The translations under genes were made by a program, and so were the position numbers. Positions 25,295 through 33,747 of a DNA stretch of 42,444 nt are shown here, one piece after another. The notes under the pieces were generated by a model. That model ran no database searches. It had not been told where the DNA came from and was given only the letters and a program-made list of their open reading frames with translations. The DNA is from Akkermansia muciniphila. Lineage in GTDB: Bacteria; Verrucomicrobiota; Verrucomicrobiia; Verrucomicrobiales; Akkermansiaceae. The stretch's first letter is position 1. Each line of letters opens with the position of its first letter. The DNA lies in assembly GCA_945901795.1 (NCBI GenBank), contig CAMDLP010000026.1, positions 1-42,444 of the forward strand, read 5' to 3'.

Positions 25295-26287
25295 TTATTG
25301 CCTCGGTGCCGGAACGCTTTCCACGATGGCGCGGAGCACCTCGTCCACGTCCTGCCCGCTGATCGCGATCTCCGGCGTGAGCTGCACGCGGTGGCGCAGC
25401 ACCGGCAGGGCCGCGCGTTTGATGTCGTCCGGCGTGACGAACTCCCTGCCGTCTAACGCGGCGAAAGCCTTGCCGATCCGCACCAGACTGATCGCGGCGC
25501 GAGTTCCCGCGCCGAGCGAAATCGAACGCGATTCGCGGGTAGCCTGGGCCAGCGCCACCGCGTAGCCGACGACTTCCGGCACGACCTGAACCGCCGCCGT
25601 CGCCTGCTGGGCCGCGACGATTTCGCGAGGACCGCAGATTACAGAAACCCCGCCGCCCGCGCCACCGGGCGTCTCGGCGGAGGCGCGGGTGACGATCTCA
25701 CACTCGGCCTCGCGCACCGGATAGTCGATGAGCACCTTCATGATGAAGCGGTCCAACTGCGCTTCCGGTAACGGATAGGTACCCTCGTGCTCGACCGGGT
25801 TCTGCGTGGCGAGGGTCATGAACGGCGGCGTAAGTTTGAGCGTCTCGCCATCGATGGTGACCTGCTGTTCCTGCATCACTTCCAACAGCGCGGACTGGGT
25901 TTTCGCGGGCGCGCGGTTGATTTCATCGGCTAGTAGAAGGTTAGTGAAAACCGGACCCTGTCGGAGTTGGAACGTCTGGCTCTTCATGTCGAACAAGCGG
26001 AAGCCCGTCACGTCGGAAGGCATCAGGTCCGGCGTGAATTGAATCCGCGCCGACGCACCACCGAAGGTTTTCGCGAGCGTGGTGACGAGATGGGTTTTCC
26101 CCAGTCCGGGCTTGCCTTCGAGCAACACGTGGCCGCCCGCGAGCAAGGCGGCGATGACTTGCTCGATGACGACATCCTGGCCGAGGATCACGCCGCGCAC
26201 TTGCTCGCGCATCCGGTGGATCAATTCCGCGAGGCTGCGGACAGGCTGCATTTCATCGGTGATTGGGGCGTAGGGATCTGGATTCAT
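25295..26287 (-). CDS. MoxR family AAA+ ATPase
   Basis: 330 residues. Walker A GKPGLGKT (58-65), Walker B LLLADEINR (117-125), sensor-1 region FMTLATQNPVEHEGTYPLPEAQLDRF and C-terminal helical lid. MoxR ATPases act as chaperone-like remodelling factors. Here it lies between the DUF4350 lipoprotein (12 bases upstream) and DUF58 (6 bases downstream), the standard MoxR-DUF58 pair, but with no BatA/BatB vWA membrane genes. Confidence 0.96.
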   Translation of the reverse strand: MNPDPYAPITDEMQPVRSLAELIHRMREQVRGVILGQDVVIEQVIAALLAGGHVLLEGKPGLGKTHLVTTLAKTFGGASARIQFTPDLMPSDVTGFRLFDMKSQTFQLRQGPVFTNLLLADEINRAPAKTQSALLEVMQEQQVTIDGETLKLTPPFMTLATQNPVEHEGTYPLPEAQLDRFIMKVLIDYPVREAECEIVTRASAETPGGAGGGVSVICGPREIVAAQQATAAVQVVPEVVGYAVALAQATRESRSISLGAGTRAAISLVRIGKAFAALDGREFVTPDDIKRAALPVLRHRVQLTPEIAISGQDVDEVLRAIVESVPAPRQ

Positions 26288-26299
26288 GGATTCGTGGGG

Positions 26300-27388
26300 T
26301 CAGTGGAGAACTTTGAGAAGCTGCTGTAAATCGGCGGCCGTGCGGGTGAGAATGGCCGAGTCCGCCGGGGCCGCTTCGGCAAGCGCGCGGAACACCCGCT
26401 CGCGGGGCAGCCCGGCGCGGTCGGCGAGGAATTGAAAAAAATCATCGTCGCGCCGCCCGGACCTAACGGTCATCCGCTGTCCGAGCTCTACGATCTGCGT
26501 GCGCAGCGGGACCAGCAGCGCCGCCGCCCGGTCCAACCGCCATTGGAAATCGCCGAGCGCTTCCAGATGGTGTTCGTAACCGCGCAAGGTCGAGGCGCCG
26601 TCCGCCGCTTCAAGCGGGCCGAAGCGGGTGAAATTTTTCCACAGCCAAAACAAAGTCAACACCCCGAGACCGATCAGCACCGGCCACAGGTATTTGCCAA
26701 GAAGCCCCCACAGCGAGAGTCCCGAGCCGCGCACAAATCCGATATTCCCCTCGTATTCCGTCGCCAGGATCAGGGCTTCCAACAGCGCCGCGTGATCCTT
26801 GTCACCGATCCAACGGTTGCGGAACAAGCGCCCGTCCGTGAGCACCGTCATCCGCCCGTCGCCGCTGGAAACGGATGCGAAAACACCCGGCTCGCCGCCA
26901 TCGGGCGCCACGCGGGTCTTGGAACTCGCCGCCACTTCGAAAGGCTCACCATCCAACTCGATCTCCGTCACCGGCTCCTTGGTTTTTTTCCACTCACTCA
27001 CCTCGATGCCCGCGCGGGCTAACATTTCCACGAGCGCGGGCTCCAGACTCGGTTCCACCGGATCATCCGACCAGTCATTCGTCTCCGCGTCGGCATGCTC
27101 TATCAGCAGGACCAGATGCCCGCCCTCCTCCACCCAGTCCTCGATCTGGCGGGTGAAACTCGCGTTACTCAGAACCGATGCCGGGACGATCCACACGGCG
27201 TCCTCGAATTCCGGCGCGGTCCACGCCGCCAGCGAGCGCACCTCGCCGTCGTATCGGGCGGCGAAGCGCTCGGCGGCGAGCCACGGATTGATCCGCGCCT
27301 TGCCCTTGTAGCCGATCTCGCGCTTCACCTCGGTGTAGTCGCAGGCGGATAGAGCGACAGCCATCACGAGCAGTGCCAAAAATTTCAA
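26300..27388 (-). CDS. DUF4350-type lipoprotein
   Basis: 362 residues from TTG at 27388, read as MKFLALLVMAVALSACDY. The start is supported by a strong GGGAGGG ribosome site just upstream and by a lipobox (LSAC, Cys16). The TTGA overlaps the DUF4129 gene stop by 4 bases. A DUF4350-like domain follows (WIVPASVLSN, then EDWVEEGGHLVLLIEHAD), then a membrane helix near 225-245 (YLWPVLIGLGVLTLFWLW) and a cytoplasmic helical tail. It is a usual member of MoxR-DUF58 operons; function unknown. Confidence 0.87.
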   Translation of the reverse strand: MKFLALLVMAVALSACDYTEVKREIGYKGKARINPWLAAERFAARYDGEVRSLAAWTAPEFEDAVWIVPASVLSNASFTRQIEDWVEEGGHLVLLIEHADAETNDWSDDPVEPSLEPALVEMLARAGIEVSEWKKTKEPVTEIELDGEPFEVAASSKTRVAPDGGEPGVFASVSSGDGRMTVLTDGRLFRNRWIGDKDHAALLEALILATEYEGNIGFVRGSGLSLWGLLGKYLWPVLIGLGVLTLFWLWKNFTRFGPLEAADGASTLRGYEHHLEALGDFQWRLDRAAALLVPLRTQIVELGQRMTVRSGRRDDDFFQFLADRAGLPRERVFRALAEAAPADSAILTRTAADLQQLLKVLH

Positions 27389-28812
27389 AGCGCCCTCCCT
27401 TCTCCGAACGGCCACTGCCGGCAAAGCGCCTGCACCTCCGCATCCGCCGGACTCACTCCGGCGTATGCCAGCCGGATCCACGCCCCGGTGATGCCGCGGA
27501 AGTAGGCCGGATGCACCGCCGCACCGGCCTGATCGACGCGCCGCACGCAGTCGCCCTCGGTGTCCGACTCGTGGATTTCCACCCGCCCCAGTTCCATCAC
27601 CCGGGAAATCGATCCACGGTAAAGCAAGCCTAACGACTCCTGATGCCGTCCCTGCTGCCACAGCAACCACGCCGCGCCCGGCACGTCGGCCGGCAGCGAG
27701 TGCGGGGAAACCTCCATGCCCATCACCACCCGCGCGGACGGCGCGATCTTGTCATCCTTCACGCCCGGCCCGCGCAGCATGAAAACGTGGCGGTATTTCC
27801 ACAACATCCAGCCGAGCAATCCCACCAGCAAGGCCGCCGCGCAGATCGCGAAAACTTGCATCAGGATTTCGACCCAGTCGCCGGACCATTGGATAGACGA
27901 CTTCCGGGGCTTCGGGATCTTATCCGTCACCGTGTGCACCTTGAACGCCTCGTCCGCCTTCACCTCGCGGATCACCTCCGCCGGTGTCCTCGATTCCGCG
28001 CCATGGGCGGAGAAGCCGATCATGAAAAACGAAAGCATCACGACCGCGATTTTCCCCAACCGCTGTGCCAGCCGCTTGAATGCCAGCTCCACATCCCAGC
28101 CCTCGATCCACGTCCGGTTGTTGATATAAATCCCGAACCCCGCGCCGGTCACGAACACGTCTGCTAGAGGAATCGCCAGCATCACGCAGGCCACCACCGT
28201 CCGGGTGATCAGCAGCGGCAGCTCCATCGGGAAATTCGGATCCCACGACTCGATCGCCCGGGTCCACGCGCCATCCTGGCCCTCCGGCACAAGCATCAGG
28301 AACAGCGCGAGAATCCCGAACCCCAGCCAGGCCGCCGCGATGTCGGAGAGGAAATAGAGCCACATCACCACGCCCTCGCCGCGGCGGACCATCTGGCTGC
28401 AGCGTTGTTTGTATGCCTTTCCGCGCAAGCCTTCCAAGTCCTCCACCGCCAGCGTCACCGGCAGCCACGGCGAGAACCGGGCCCATAGAAACCGATAGAA
28501 AAACCGCCGTGTCCACGCCTTTGGAATCTCCCGCCAGACCGAGCGCCACGACGGCTCCTCGCCGAACAAGCGCCGACTCAGCTCGAACAAAACCATCCGC
28601 GAGCCCGCCGGTTTGCACCACCAGAACAAGGCCAGCAGCAGCATGGGATGATCCCATAACAACCAAACACCGGCGGACGTGGGAACTCCCAGCGCCAGCC
28701 ACCAGAGCGCGATGCAGCGCCAGAAGTCACGCCGTGCCAGCGCGAAACCGAGGTCCACCGCCTCCCAGTCGCTGCGCGGGCGGATCTCCGCCGTCACCGT
28801 GTCAAGCCGCAT
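27385..28812 (-). CDS. Multi-pass membrane protein with C-terminal DUF4129-like domain
   Basis: 475 residues. Hydrophobic helices at about 30-70, 145-180, 205-235, 255-275 and 320-345, then a soluble C-terminal region with the DUF4129 signature (AAWLLWQQGRHQESLGLLYRG region, followed by an acidic ESDTEGDCVRRV motif). Overlaps the SpoIIM gene by 11 bases upstream and the lipoprotein by 4 bases downstream. In related operons DUF4129 proteins are of unknown function. Confidence 0.82.
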   Translation of the reverse strand: MRLDTVTAEIRPRSDWEAVDLGFALARRDFWRCIALWWLALGVPTSAGVWLLWDHPMLLLALFWWCKPAGSRMVLFELSRRLFGEEPSWRSVWREIPKAWTRRFFYRFLWARFSPWLPVTLAVEDLEGLRGKAYKQRCSQMVRRGEGVVMWLYFLSDIAAAWLGFGILALFLMLVPEGQDGAWTRAIESWDPNFPMELPLLITRTVVACVMLAIPLADVFVTGAGFGIYINNRTWIEGWDVELAFKRLAQRLGKIAVVMLSFFMIGFSAHGAESRTPAEVIREVKADEAFKVHTVTDKIPKPRKSSIQWSGDWVEILMQVFAICAAALLVGLLGWMLWKYRHVFMLRGPGVKDDKIAPSARVVMGMEVSPHSLPADVPGAAWLLWQQGRHQESLGLLYRGSISRVMELGRVEIHESDTEGDCVRRVDQAGAAVHPAYFRGITGAWIRLAYAGVSPADAEVQALCRQWPFGEGRAL

Positions 28813-29773
28813 GGCCGGACCTCCTTCCTGCTAGTGAGAAATAAGCGATGTGCAGCACCCAGCCGAAGATCCCCGCCAGGTATTTCCATTCCGAGGGAAT
28901 CCCCTGGGCCGACCAGAACCCCTCCACCACCGCCGCCAGAGTGGTCATCAGCGCGGCTCCGTAGATCAATGGCAGTGCCTGTTTCCCCGCTTCCGCCAGC
29001 GCCCTAACTCGCGGCAACCTACCCGGCCGCAGGATCGCCAGGCCCAGGCGCATCCCCGCCATTCCAGACACGACCATTCCTAGCAGCTCGAACGACGAGT
29101 GCCCCGCCACGAAGGACCAGAACGATTCCGGATTGCACGCGTGGTTCACGTAGCCCGCCGCCGCGCCGAGATGGAGGCCGTTGAACAACAGGAAAAACAA
29201 AGTACCGACACCCGCCGCCATTCCGCCCGCGAAGATCCGGAAGTCGATCGCCACGTTGTTATAAATATAGAAGCAGAACATCATGAAATTCGAGCCATAC
29301 TCCGAGCGCAAGTGGCTCAGCTGCTCTTCCCTGCCGCCATACATCTGCTCCATCCCCGCCATCCCGTCCGCGCCCAGCACCGCCTGAATCCAGCGGATGT
29401 CGTGTTCAGCCGAGAGCATCATCGCCAAGAACGGCAGCCAGAACACCGCGTTGCACAGCCAGAACAAACGCCACTCCCGGCGCACGGCCTGCGGAAATTT
29501 CACCGCCACGAACGAGATCACGTTCTCCCAAGTTCCCCGCCGCGTTCGATAGATCAGTTCGTAGCCGCGGATCACCAGTTCATTGAGCCGCTCGGTGACG
29601 CGCGCGCCATACATCCGGGACTCCGCCAGCGAAAGGTCCAGACTCAGCTCGCGGAACAAGCGCGGCAGTTGCTCAGCGTCCGGTCCCGCCTTGCCCTTTT
29701 CCATCAGCTCTACCAGCCGTTGGTATTCCATCCAACGCGCCTCGTTGCGGTGCTCGAAATCCCCGGAGGTCAC
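28802..29773 (-). CDS. Stage II sporulation protein M-like membrane protein
   Basis: 323 residues from GTG at 29773; GTGA overlaps the RDD gene stop (29770-29773). A soluble helical N-terminus (1-100) is followed by about six membrane segments, with the SpoIIM-type polar loop NGLHLGAAAGYVNHACNPES and FVAGHSSFELLGMVVSG, a conserved feature of this family. The organism is not a spore former; SpoIIM-like proteins are regular members of MoxR/RDD clusters in many phyla. Confidence 0.88.
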   Translation of the reverse strand: MTSGDFEHRNEARWMEYQRLVELMEKGKAGPDAEQLPRLFRELSLDLSLAESRMYGARVTERLNELVIRGYELIYRTRRGTWENVISFVAVKFPQAVRREWRLFWLCNAVFWLPFLAMMLSAEHDIRWIQAVLGADGMAGMEQMYGGREEQLSHLRSEYGSNFMMFCFYIYNNVAIDFRIFAGGMAAGVGTLFFLLFNGLHLGAAAGYVNHACNPESFWSFVAGHSSFELLGMVVSGMAGMRLGLAILRPGRLPRVRALAEAGKQALPLIYGAALMTTLAAVVEGFWSAQGIPSEWKYLAGIFGWVLHIAYFSLAGRRSGHAA

Positions 29774-30498
29774 CGTTCCCTCCTTTTCTCCTGCACCCAG
29801 TGCGCCATTGCCATCAACCGGTTCACGCCCTCTGCGCCCGTCGCCCCGCTCAGCGCCGTCGCCTGGTCCGCGATCTCGGCCCGCCTGCCGTCCGACCACA
29901 GTCCAGCCCGCTCGCGGAACAATGCGAGCGCCCGTGTCTCATTCACGGTTAGACCGACCGGCAGCGGCACCGCGACGATCGGTGGTGGCGCGGCGATCAT
30001 CGGCGGCTTCGGCATCCGGTCGTAAATCACCACCGTCCCCGCCGCCAGATCGCCCAGCCGTTGGAAGCGCTTCGTCGCCAGACAACTCGTCAGCCCGAAG
30101 CAGTAGGTGAAAAACGGCATGCCATCGATGAAGCGCAGGAAATTCCTCACCACCGCCTGGCCGAAGGTGATCGGCGAGCCCGTCGCCTGCACCACCCGCA
30201 GCCCCATCAACCGTTTTCCCGGTGTGGCCCCGCGTTTCCCCGCTTCGAAAAACACCGGATACAGCCAGTCCATCAGAAACCATGCCAGCAACATCACCCC
30301 GCCCGCGATGTTGCCGCCGATGGCGATTCCAGCGAAGGCCACCGCGATTCCGCCGATGGCGAGCACCGCCGAACGGATCATGAAATCAATCGTATAAGCG
30401 ACCGCGCGCAGCATCGGCCCGGCCATCCGCAGGCGGATTTCAATTCCCTCGGCGAGCTCCACCGCTTGCAAGGTGTCGAGTTTTTCGGGTTCCGCCAT
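29770..30498 (-). CDS. RDD family membrane protein
   Basis: 242 residues. The RDD signature is visible in RAVAYTIDFMIRS near residue 31 (Arg and Asp-Phe), then a second helix (LLAWFLMDWLYPVFFEAG) and the GATPGKRLMGLRVV segment typical of RDD proteins. The tail is proline-rich. First gene of the MoxR group, 64 bases after the methyltransferase stop; it may have its own promoter there. Confidence 0.9.
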   Translation of the reverse strand: MAEPEKLDTLQAVELAEGIEIRLRMAGPMLRAVAYTIDFMIRSAVLAIGGIAVAFAGIAIGGNIAGGVMLLAWFLMDWLYPVFFEAGKRGATPGKRLMGLRVVQATGSPITFGQAVVRNFLRFIDGMPFFTYCFGLTSCLATKRFQRLGDLAAGTVVIYDRMPKPPMIAAPPPIVAVPLPVGLTVNETRALALFRERAGLWSDGRRAEIADQATALSGATGAEGVNRLMAMAHWVQEKRRER

Positions 30499-30562
30499 GG
30501 TCGGGTCTCGCCGCCGAAGTTAGCCCGCCCGCCGGCGAGGTAAAGCCCGGGCTTGCGACAGT

Positions 30563-31549
30563 TCACCTGAGCGCCAATAGCGCGAACTCCTTGTGATGCA
30601 CGCTGAGCTGCTGGAGGCGGAGGGTTTTGAAGCCCATTTCCGCGAGCGAGGCGAACCATTGCGCCTTGTCGGCCACCTGTAATAAATCCGTTAGTTTCAG
30701 GGTGATCAGCACGCCGCGGATCGACGGGGCCATCTTGCAAAAGCGGGCGCATTCCTTGAGCACTACCTCCGGCGACTGGTTCATGTCGGACATGAACCAG
30801 GTGACGCCCTGCCCGAGGTCGCGCTTGCTGGTCAGCGCGGCGGGCTTGCGGCATTGGAAAAACCACGGCCTATCGATCGGCGCGTCCTGCCGCCCCGCGA
30901 TGGCGGAGGCGAGCACGACTTCCGCCATCTTCGCGGGGTCCACGCCGATGACCGGCACCCCGCGGTTGATCAGCGCGAGGACGACGCCGCCAGGCGCGCA
31001 GCCGAGCTCGACGACGATGTCCTTGCGGGTGAATTTCAAATCAAAAAACCGCGCAGCCTCTTCCAGTTTCAACCAGGCCCGCGAGGGCGATTCGGCGGGC
31101 ATCGCGATCCCGGCATCGCCCGCCGGATCGGGGCTTAAAAACGGCGCGTGGCGGTGTAGCCCCGCCCAAAACTCGGAGGCTCCCAGCTCGACCACCGTGC
31201 CGATGATTTCACCGAACTGTGGCTTCGCTGGAATCTCGACGTCGGACACGCCCTGCATCTTTCGGTCCGCAAACCGGGCGTGATGGATGATCCGTGTCTC
31301 GCCGAGCCGCGCGACCGCTTCTTCCCGCGTGGCCGCCTTCCCTAACGAAAGGCAGAGCCGCCGCGCGGTGGCGATTCCCACATCGAGCGAGTCGAACGAG
31401 AAGGGCTCGTCCGCCTTGAAGGTCACGAATCCACGCCGCTGATAGCCAGGCCGCCAGCCGAGTTTCATCGTCTCGACTTCCAGCTTCAGCGCCTTCTCGG
31501 AGCCGGGATTGGTCAGGGCGAAAACAAACTCGGATGCGGTGGATTTCAT
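30563..31549 (-). CDS. RlmM-like rRNA 2'-O-ribose methyltransferase
   Basis: 328 residues. The N-terminal half is a THUMP-like RNA-binding region; the C-terminal half is an FtsJ/RrmJ-fold methyltransferase with the SAM loop ELGCAPGG (181-188). The catalytic K-D-K-E tetrad can be placed at Lys161 (SRAWLKLEEA), Asp255 (MSDMN), Lys285 (LKLTD) and Glu321 (HHKEF). E. coli RlmM methylates C2498 of 23S rRNA; the target here is inferred. Starts 12 bases after the CPBP protease stop. Confidence 0.85.
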   Translation of the reverse strand: MKSTASEFVFALTNPGSEKALKLEVETMKLGWRPGYQRRGFVTFKADEPFSFDSLDVGIATARRLCLSLGKAATREEAVARLGETRIIHHARFADRKMQGVSDVEIPAKPQFGEIIGTVVELGASEFWAGLHRHAPFLSPDPAGDAGIAMPAESPSRAWLKLEEAARFFDLKFTRKDIVVELGCAPGGVVLALINRGVPVIGVDPAKMAEVVLASAIAGRQDAPIDRPWFFQCRKPAALTSKRDLGQGVTWFMSDMNQSPEVVLKECARFCKMAPSIRGVLITLKLTDLLQVADKAQWFASLAEMGFKTLRLQQLSVHHKEFALLALR

Positions 31550-31561
31550 AATGTTAGCAAG

Positions 31562-32329
31562 TCACCAGAGCCCGTAATTGCCGGTCTTCATGATGTAGAG
31601 TCCCATCAGGAAATTCGCGGTGGCGTGCATGATGACGCAGGCGCCGAGGTTCTTGCTCCAAACGCAAAGCAGGTAGGTGAGGCTGCCGTAAACGAAGGCC
31701 CCGGCGTAATCGACGGACGCGTGGGCCATCGTGAACAGCCCGGTGACGACGCAGTAGGAAAGCCAGCGGGCGCGGCCGAAGGGCTGCTTCCAGTATTCCC
31801 CTTCCCAATCGCAAACGAAGCGCATGAGGAAGCCGCGCCAGAAGATCTCCTCCACCAACGCGACGACCACGGCGGCCCGGATGAACCGGAAAACCAACGC
31901 GGCCCAGTAGGCGAGGGGATTCTCAAACAGACCGGGATCGAAGCCTTCCTTGCGTTCCGCCACGCCGAGCATTTTGAGGACTCCATCGGTTTTTCCCGTC
32001 AATCCCCAGGCGTCGTAAAGCGCCGTGGGCAGCAGCCAGAAGCCAATTCCCACCGCGCCGAAAACAATGCCGGCAAGCGCCCATTTCAACGACCAGTTGA
32101 AGGTATAAAACCGCCGGTAATGCACGAGCACGCCGAGGACGACGAGCGTCTGGATCGGATAGACAAACTGCGCCGGGTCCTGCCGCCACCACGGCGCGTC
32201 CGGGTGCTTCCACTCGACGGCCGCGCCGACGAGCATCAGCAGAATCATGAACCCCATGAACACCGCGAACGGCACCACGTGCGCCCGCGTGAGCTGCTCG
32301 GGATCGGAGACCTGCGGTTGCGCGCTCAT
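31562..32329 (-). CDS. CPBP/CAAX-type intramembrane protease
   Basis: 255 residues with about seven membrane segments. The catalytic EExxxR motif (EEIFWR, 160-165), a second-motif His (FTMAH, 203) and the third motif HATAN (His235, Asn239) are present, so the active site is complete. Related to CAAX prenyl protease-like proteins found with exosortase systems, though no exosortase gene is visible here. Starts 5 bases after the aminotransferase stop. Confidence 0.9.
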   Translation of the reverse strand: MSAQPQVSDPEQLTRAHVVPFAVFMGFMILLMLVGAAVEWKHPDAPWWRQDPAQFVYPIQTLVVLGVLVHYRRFYTFNWSLKWALAGIVFGAVGIGFWLLPTALYDAWGLTGKTDGVLKMLGVAERKEGFDPGLFENPLAYWAALVFRFIRAAVVVALVEEIFWRGFLMRFVCDWEGEYWKQPFGRARWLSYCVVTGLFTMAHASVDYAGAFVYGSLTYLLCVWSKNLGACVIMHATANFLMGLYIMKTGNYGLW

Positions 32330-32334
32330 GGCGA

Positions 32335-33504
32335 TCAGAGCCTGCCCACGAAGCGCTCGATTCGATCGGTCGCGGTGCGGATGTCGTCGAAGGCGGTGGC
32401 GTAGCAGCAGCGCAGGAAACCCTCGCCGGAAGCTCCGAAGGCGCTGCCCGGCACGCAGGCGACGTTCTCCTCTTCCAGCAGTTTCATCGCGAACTCCTTG
32501 CTCGTTAGGCCGGTGCTGCGGATGTCCGGGAAGACGTAGAACGCGCCGCCCGGTAGGTGGCAGTCGAGTCCGATCTCGTTGAGCCGCTTGACCAGGAAAT
32601 CGCGGCGCTGGTGATAGCTGTTACGCATTTCGATCATCGCGGGCTGGCCGTTTTCGAGCGCCTCGATGGCGGCGTTCTGGCTCATGATCGGCGCGCAGAG
32701 CATCGAGTATTGGTGGATTTTCATCATCGCCTCGATGATCGGCTGCGGCGCGCAGGCATACCCTAACCGGAAGCCGGTCATCGCGAACGCCTTGGAGAAT
32801 CCATGCAGCAGGATCGTGCGCTCCTTCATCCCCGGCAGCGAGGCGATGGAGACGTGCGGCTCGGTTTCGTCGTAGCGGAGCTCGCTGTAGATCTCATCCG
32901 TCATCACGATCAAGTCATGCTCGATGGCGAGCTTGGCGATGCCTTCGAGATCCTCGCGGGAGGCGCAGGCGCCGGTCGGGTTGGTCGGGAAATTGATAAA
33001 AATGATCCGGGTCCGCGGCGTGATGACGGCGGCGACTTGCTCCGGTTTCAGCGAGAACGCGTTTTCCTTGGTCGTCAGCACCGGCACCGGCACGCCGTGC
33101 GCCATGACGATGCTCGGGCTGTAGGAAACGTAGCAGGGCTCGTGGTAAATCACCTCGTCGCCGGGATTGAGCAGCGCGCGCAGGGCGATGTCGATGGCCT
33201 CGGAAACACCGACCGTCACAAGCACCTCGGTCGCCGGCTCGTAGCTGACATGGAAAAAACTCTCGACGTATTTGGAAATCGATTTGCGCAGCGAGAGCAG
33301 GCCGAGATTGGAGGTGTAGGTGGTCTGGCCTTTTTCGAGCGAGTAGATCGCCGCTTCGCGGATGTGCCATGGCGTGACGAAGTCAGGCTCGCCGACGCCG
33401 AGCGAGATGACGTCGTCGCGACCTTGGACGAGTTCGAAAAAGTCGCGGATTCCCGAGCGCGGGATCGAGGCGACGTTGGTGGCGATTTTCGCTTGATAGT
33501 CCAT
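32335..33504 (-). CDS. PLP-dependent aminotransferase, class I/II
   Basis: 389 residues from MDYQAKIATNVASIPRSGIR; an in-frame extension upstream is Ala/Pro/Arg-rich and rejected. Fold type I markers: SLGVGEPDF (34-42), NFPTNPTG (171-178), TDEIYSELRYD, and the PLP Schiff-base lysine in GFSKAFAMTGFRLGY (Lys238). Most like MalY/PatA and aspartate aminotransferase family members; substrate not assignable. Start of the long minus-strand run. A structured leader lies just upstream. Confidence 0.93.
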   Translation of the reverse strand: MDYQAKIATNVASIPRSGIRDFFELVQGRDDVISLGVGEPDFVTPWHIREAAIYSLEKGQTTYTSNLGLLSLRKSISKYVESFFHVSYEPATEVLVTVGVSEAIDIALRALLNPGDEVIYHEPCYVSYSPSIVMAHGVPVPVLTTKENAFSLKPEQVAAVITPRTRIIFINFPTNPTGACASREDLEGIAKLAIEHDLIVMTDEIYSELRYDETEPHVSIASLPGMKERTILLHGFSKAFAMTGFRLGYACAPQPIIEAMMKIHQYSMLCAPIMSQNAAIEALENGQPAMIEMRNSYHQRRDFLVKRLNEIGLDCHLPGGAFYVFPDIRSTGLTSKEFAMKLLEEENVACVPGSAFGASGEGFLRCCYATAFDDIRTATDRIERFVGRL

Positions 33505-33507
33505 GGC

Positions 33508-33578
33508 AAAGCCCGCCGGACGGCGGGCGGGAATCTCAGCGGGCTGAGCCGCCCCCGTCAATCCCCGGGGCGGGCTTT
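33508..33578. promoter_or_regulatory. Structured region between aminotransferase and nspC
   Basis: Arms AAAGCCCGCC (33508-33517) and GGCGGGCTTT (33569-33578) pair perfectly. Read plus, the right arm runs into a T-rich stretch (CTTTTATTT), as in a terminator or attenuator before nspC. Read minus, an inner GCCCGCC/GGCGGGC hairpin ends six bases before the aminotransferase ATG and may mask its ribosome site. Confidence 0.55.
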
Positions 33579-33747
33579 TATTTGGCGGGCGAATAAGTCC
33601 GTGAAACTGGAGAAGACCGAAATTCTCTGCCGACGGTTCCCGGGCTGTTCGGTTCGCGCCGCGTGCCCGTCAAAAACCCCTAAGCCGGAAAAACCGCCAA
33701 AAGTTGCTGGATTTTCCCGTCCTTTCGCCTCTCAGTCGGTGGCAGCC

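Noticed and set aside
32803-33747. Extension of nspC upstream by more than 300 codons
   Set aside because: The region is antisense to the aminotransferase; similarity to carboxynorspermidine decarboxylase starts at the ATG 33748.
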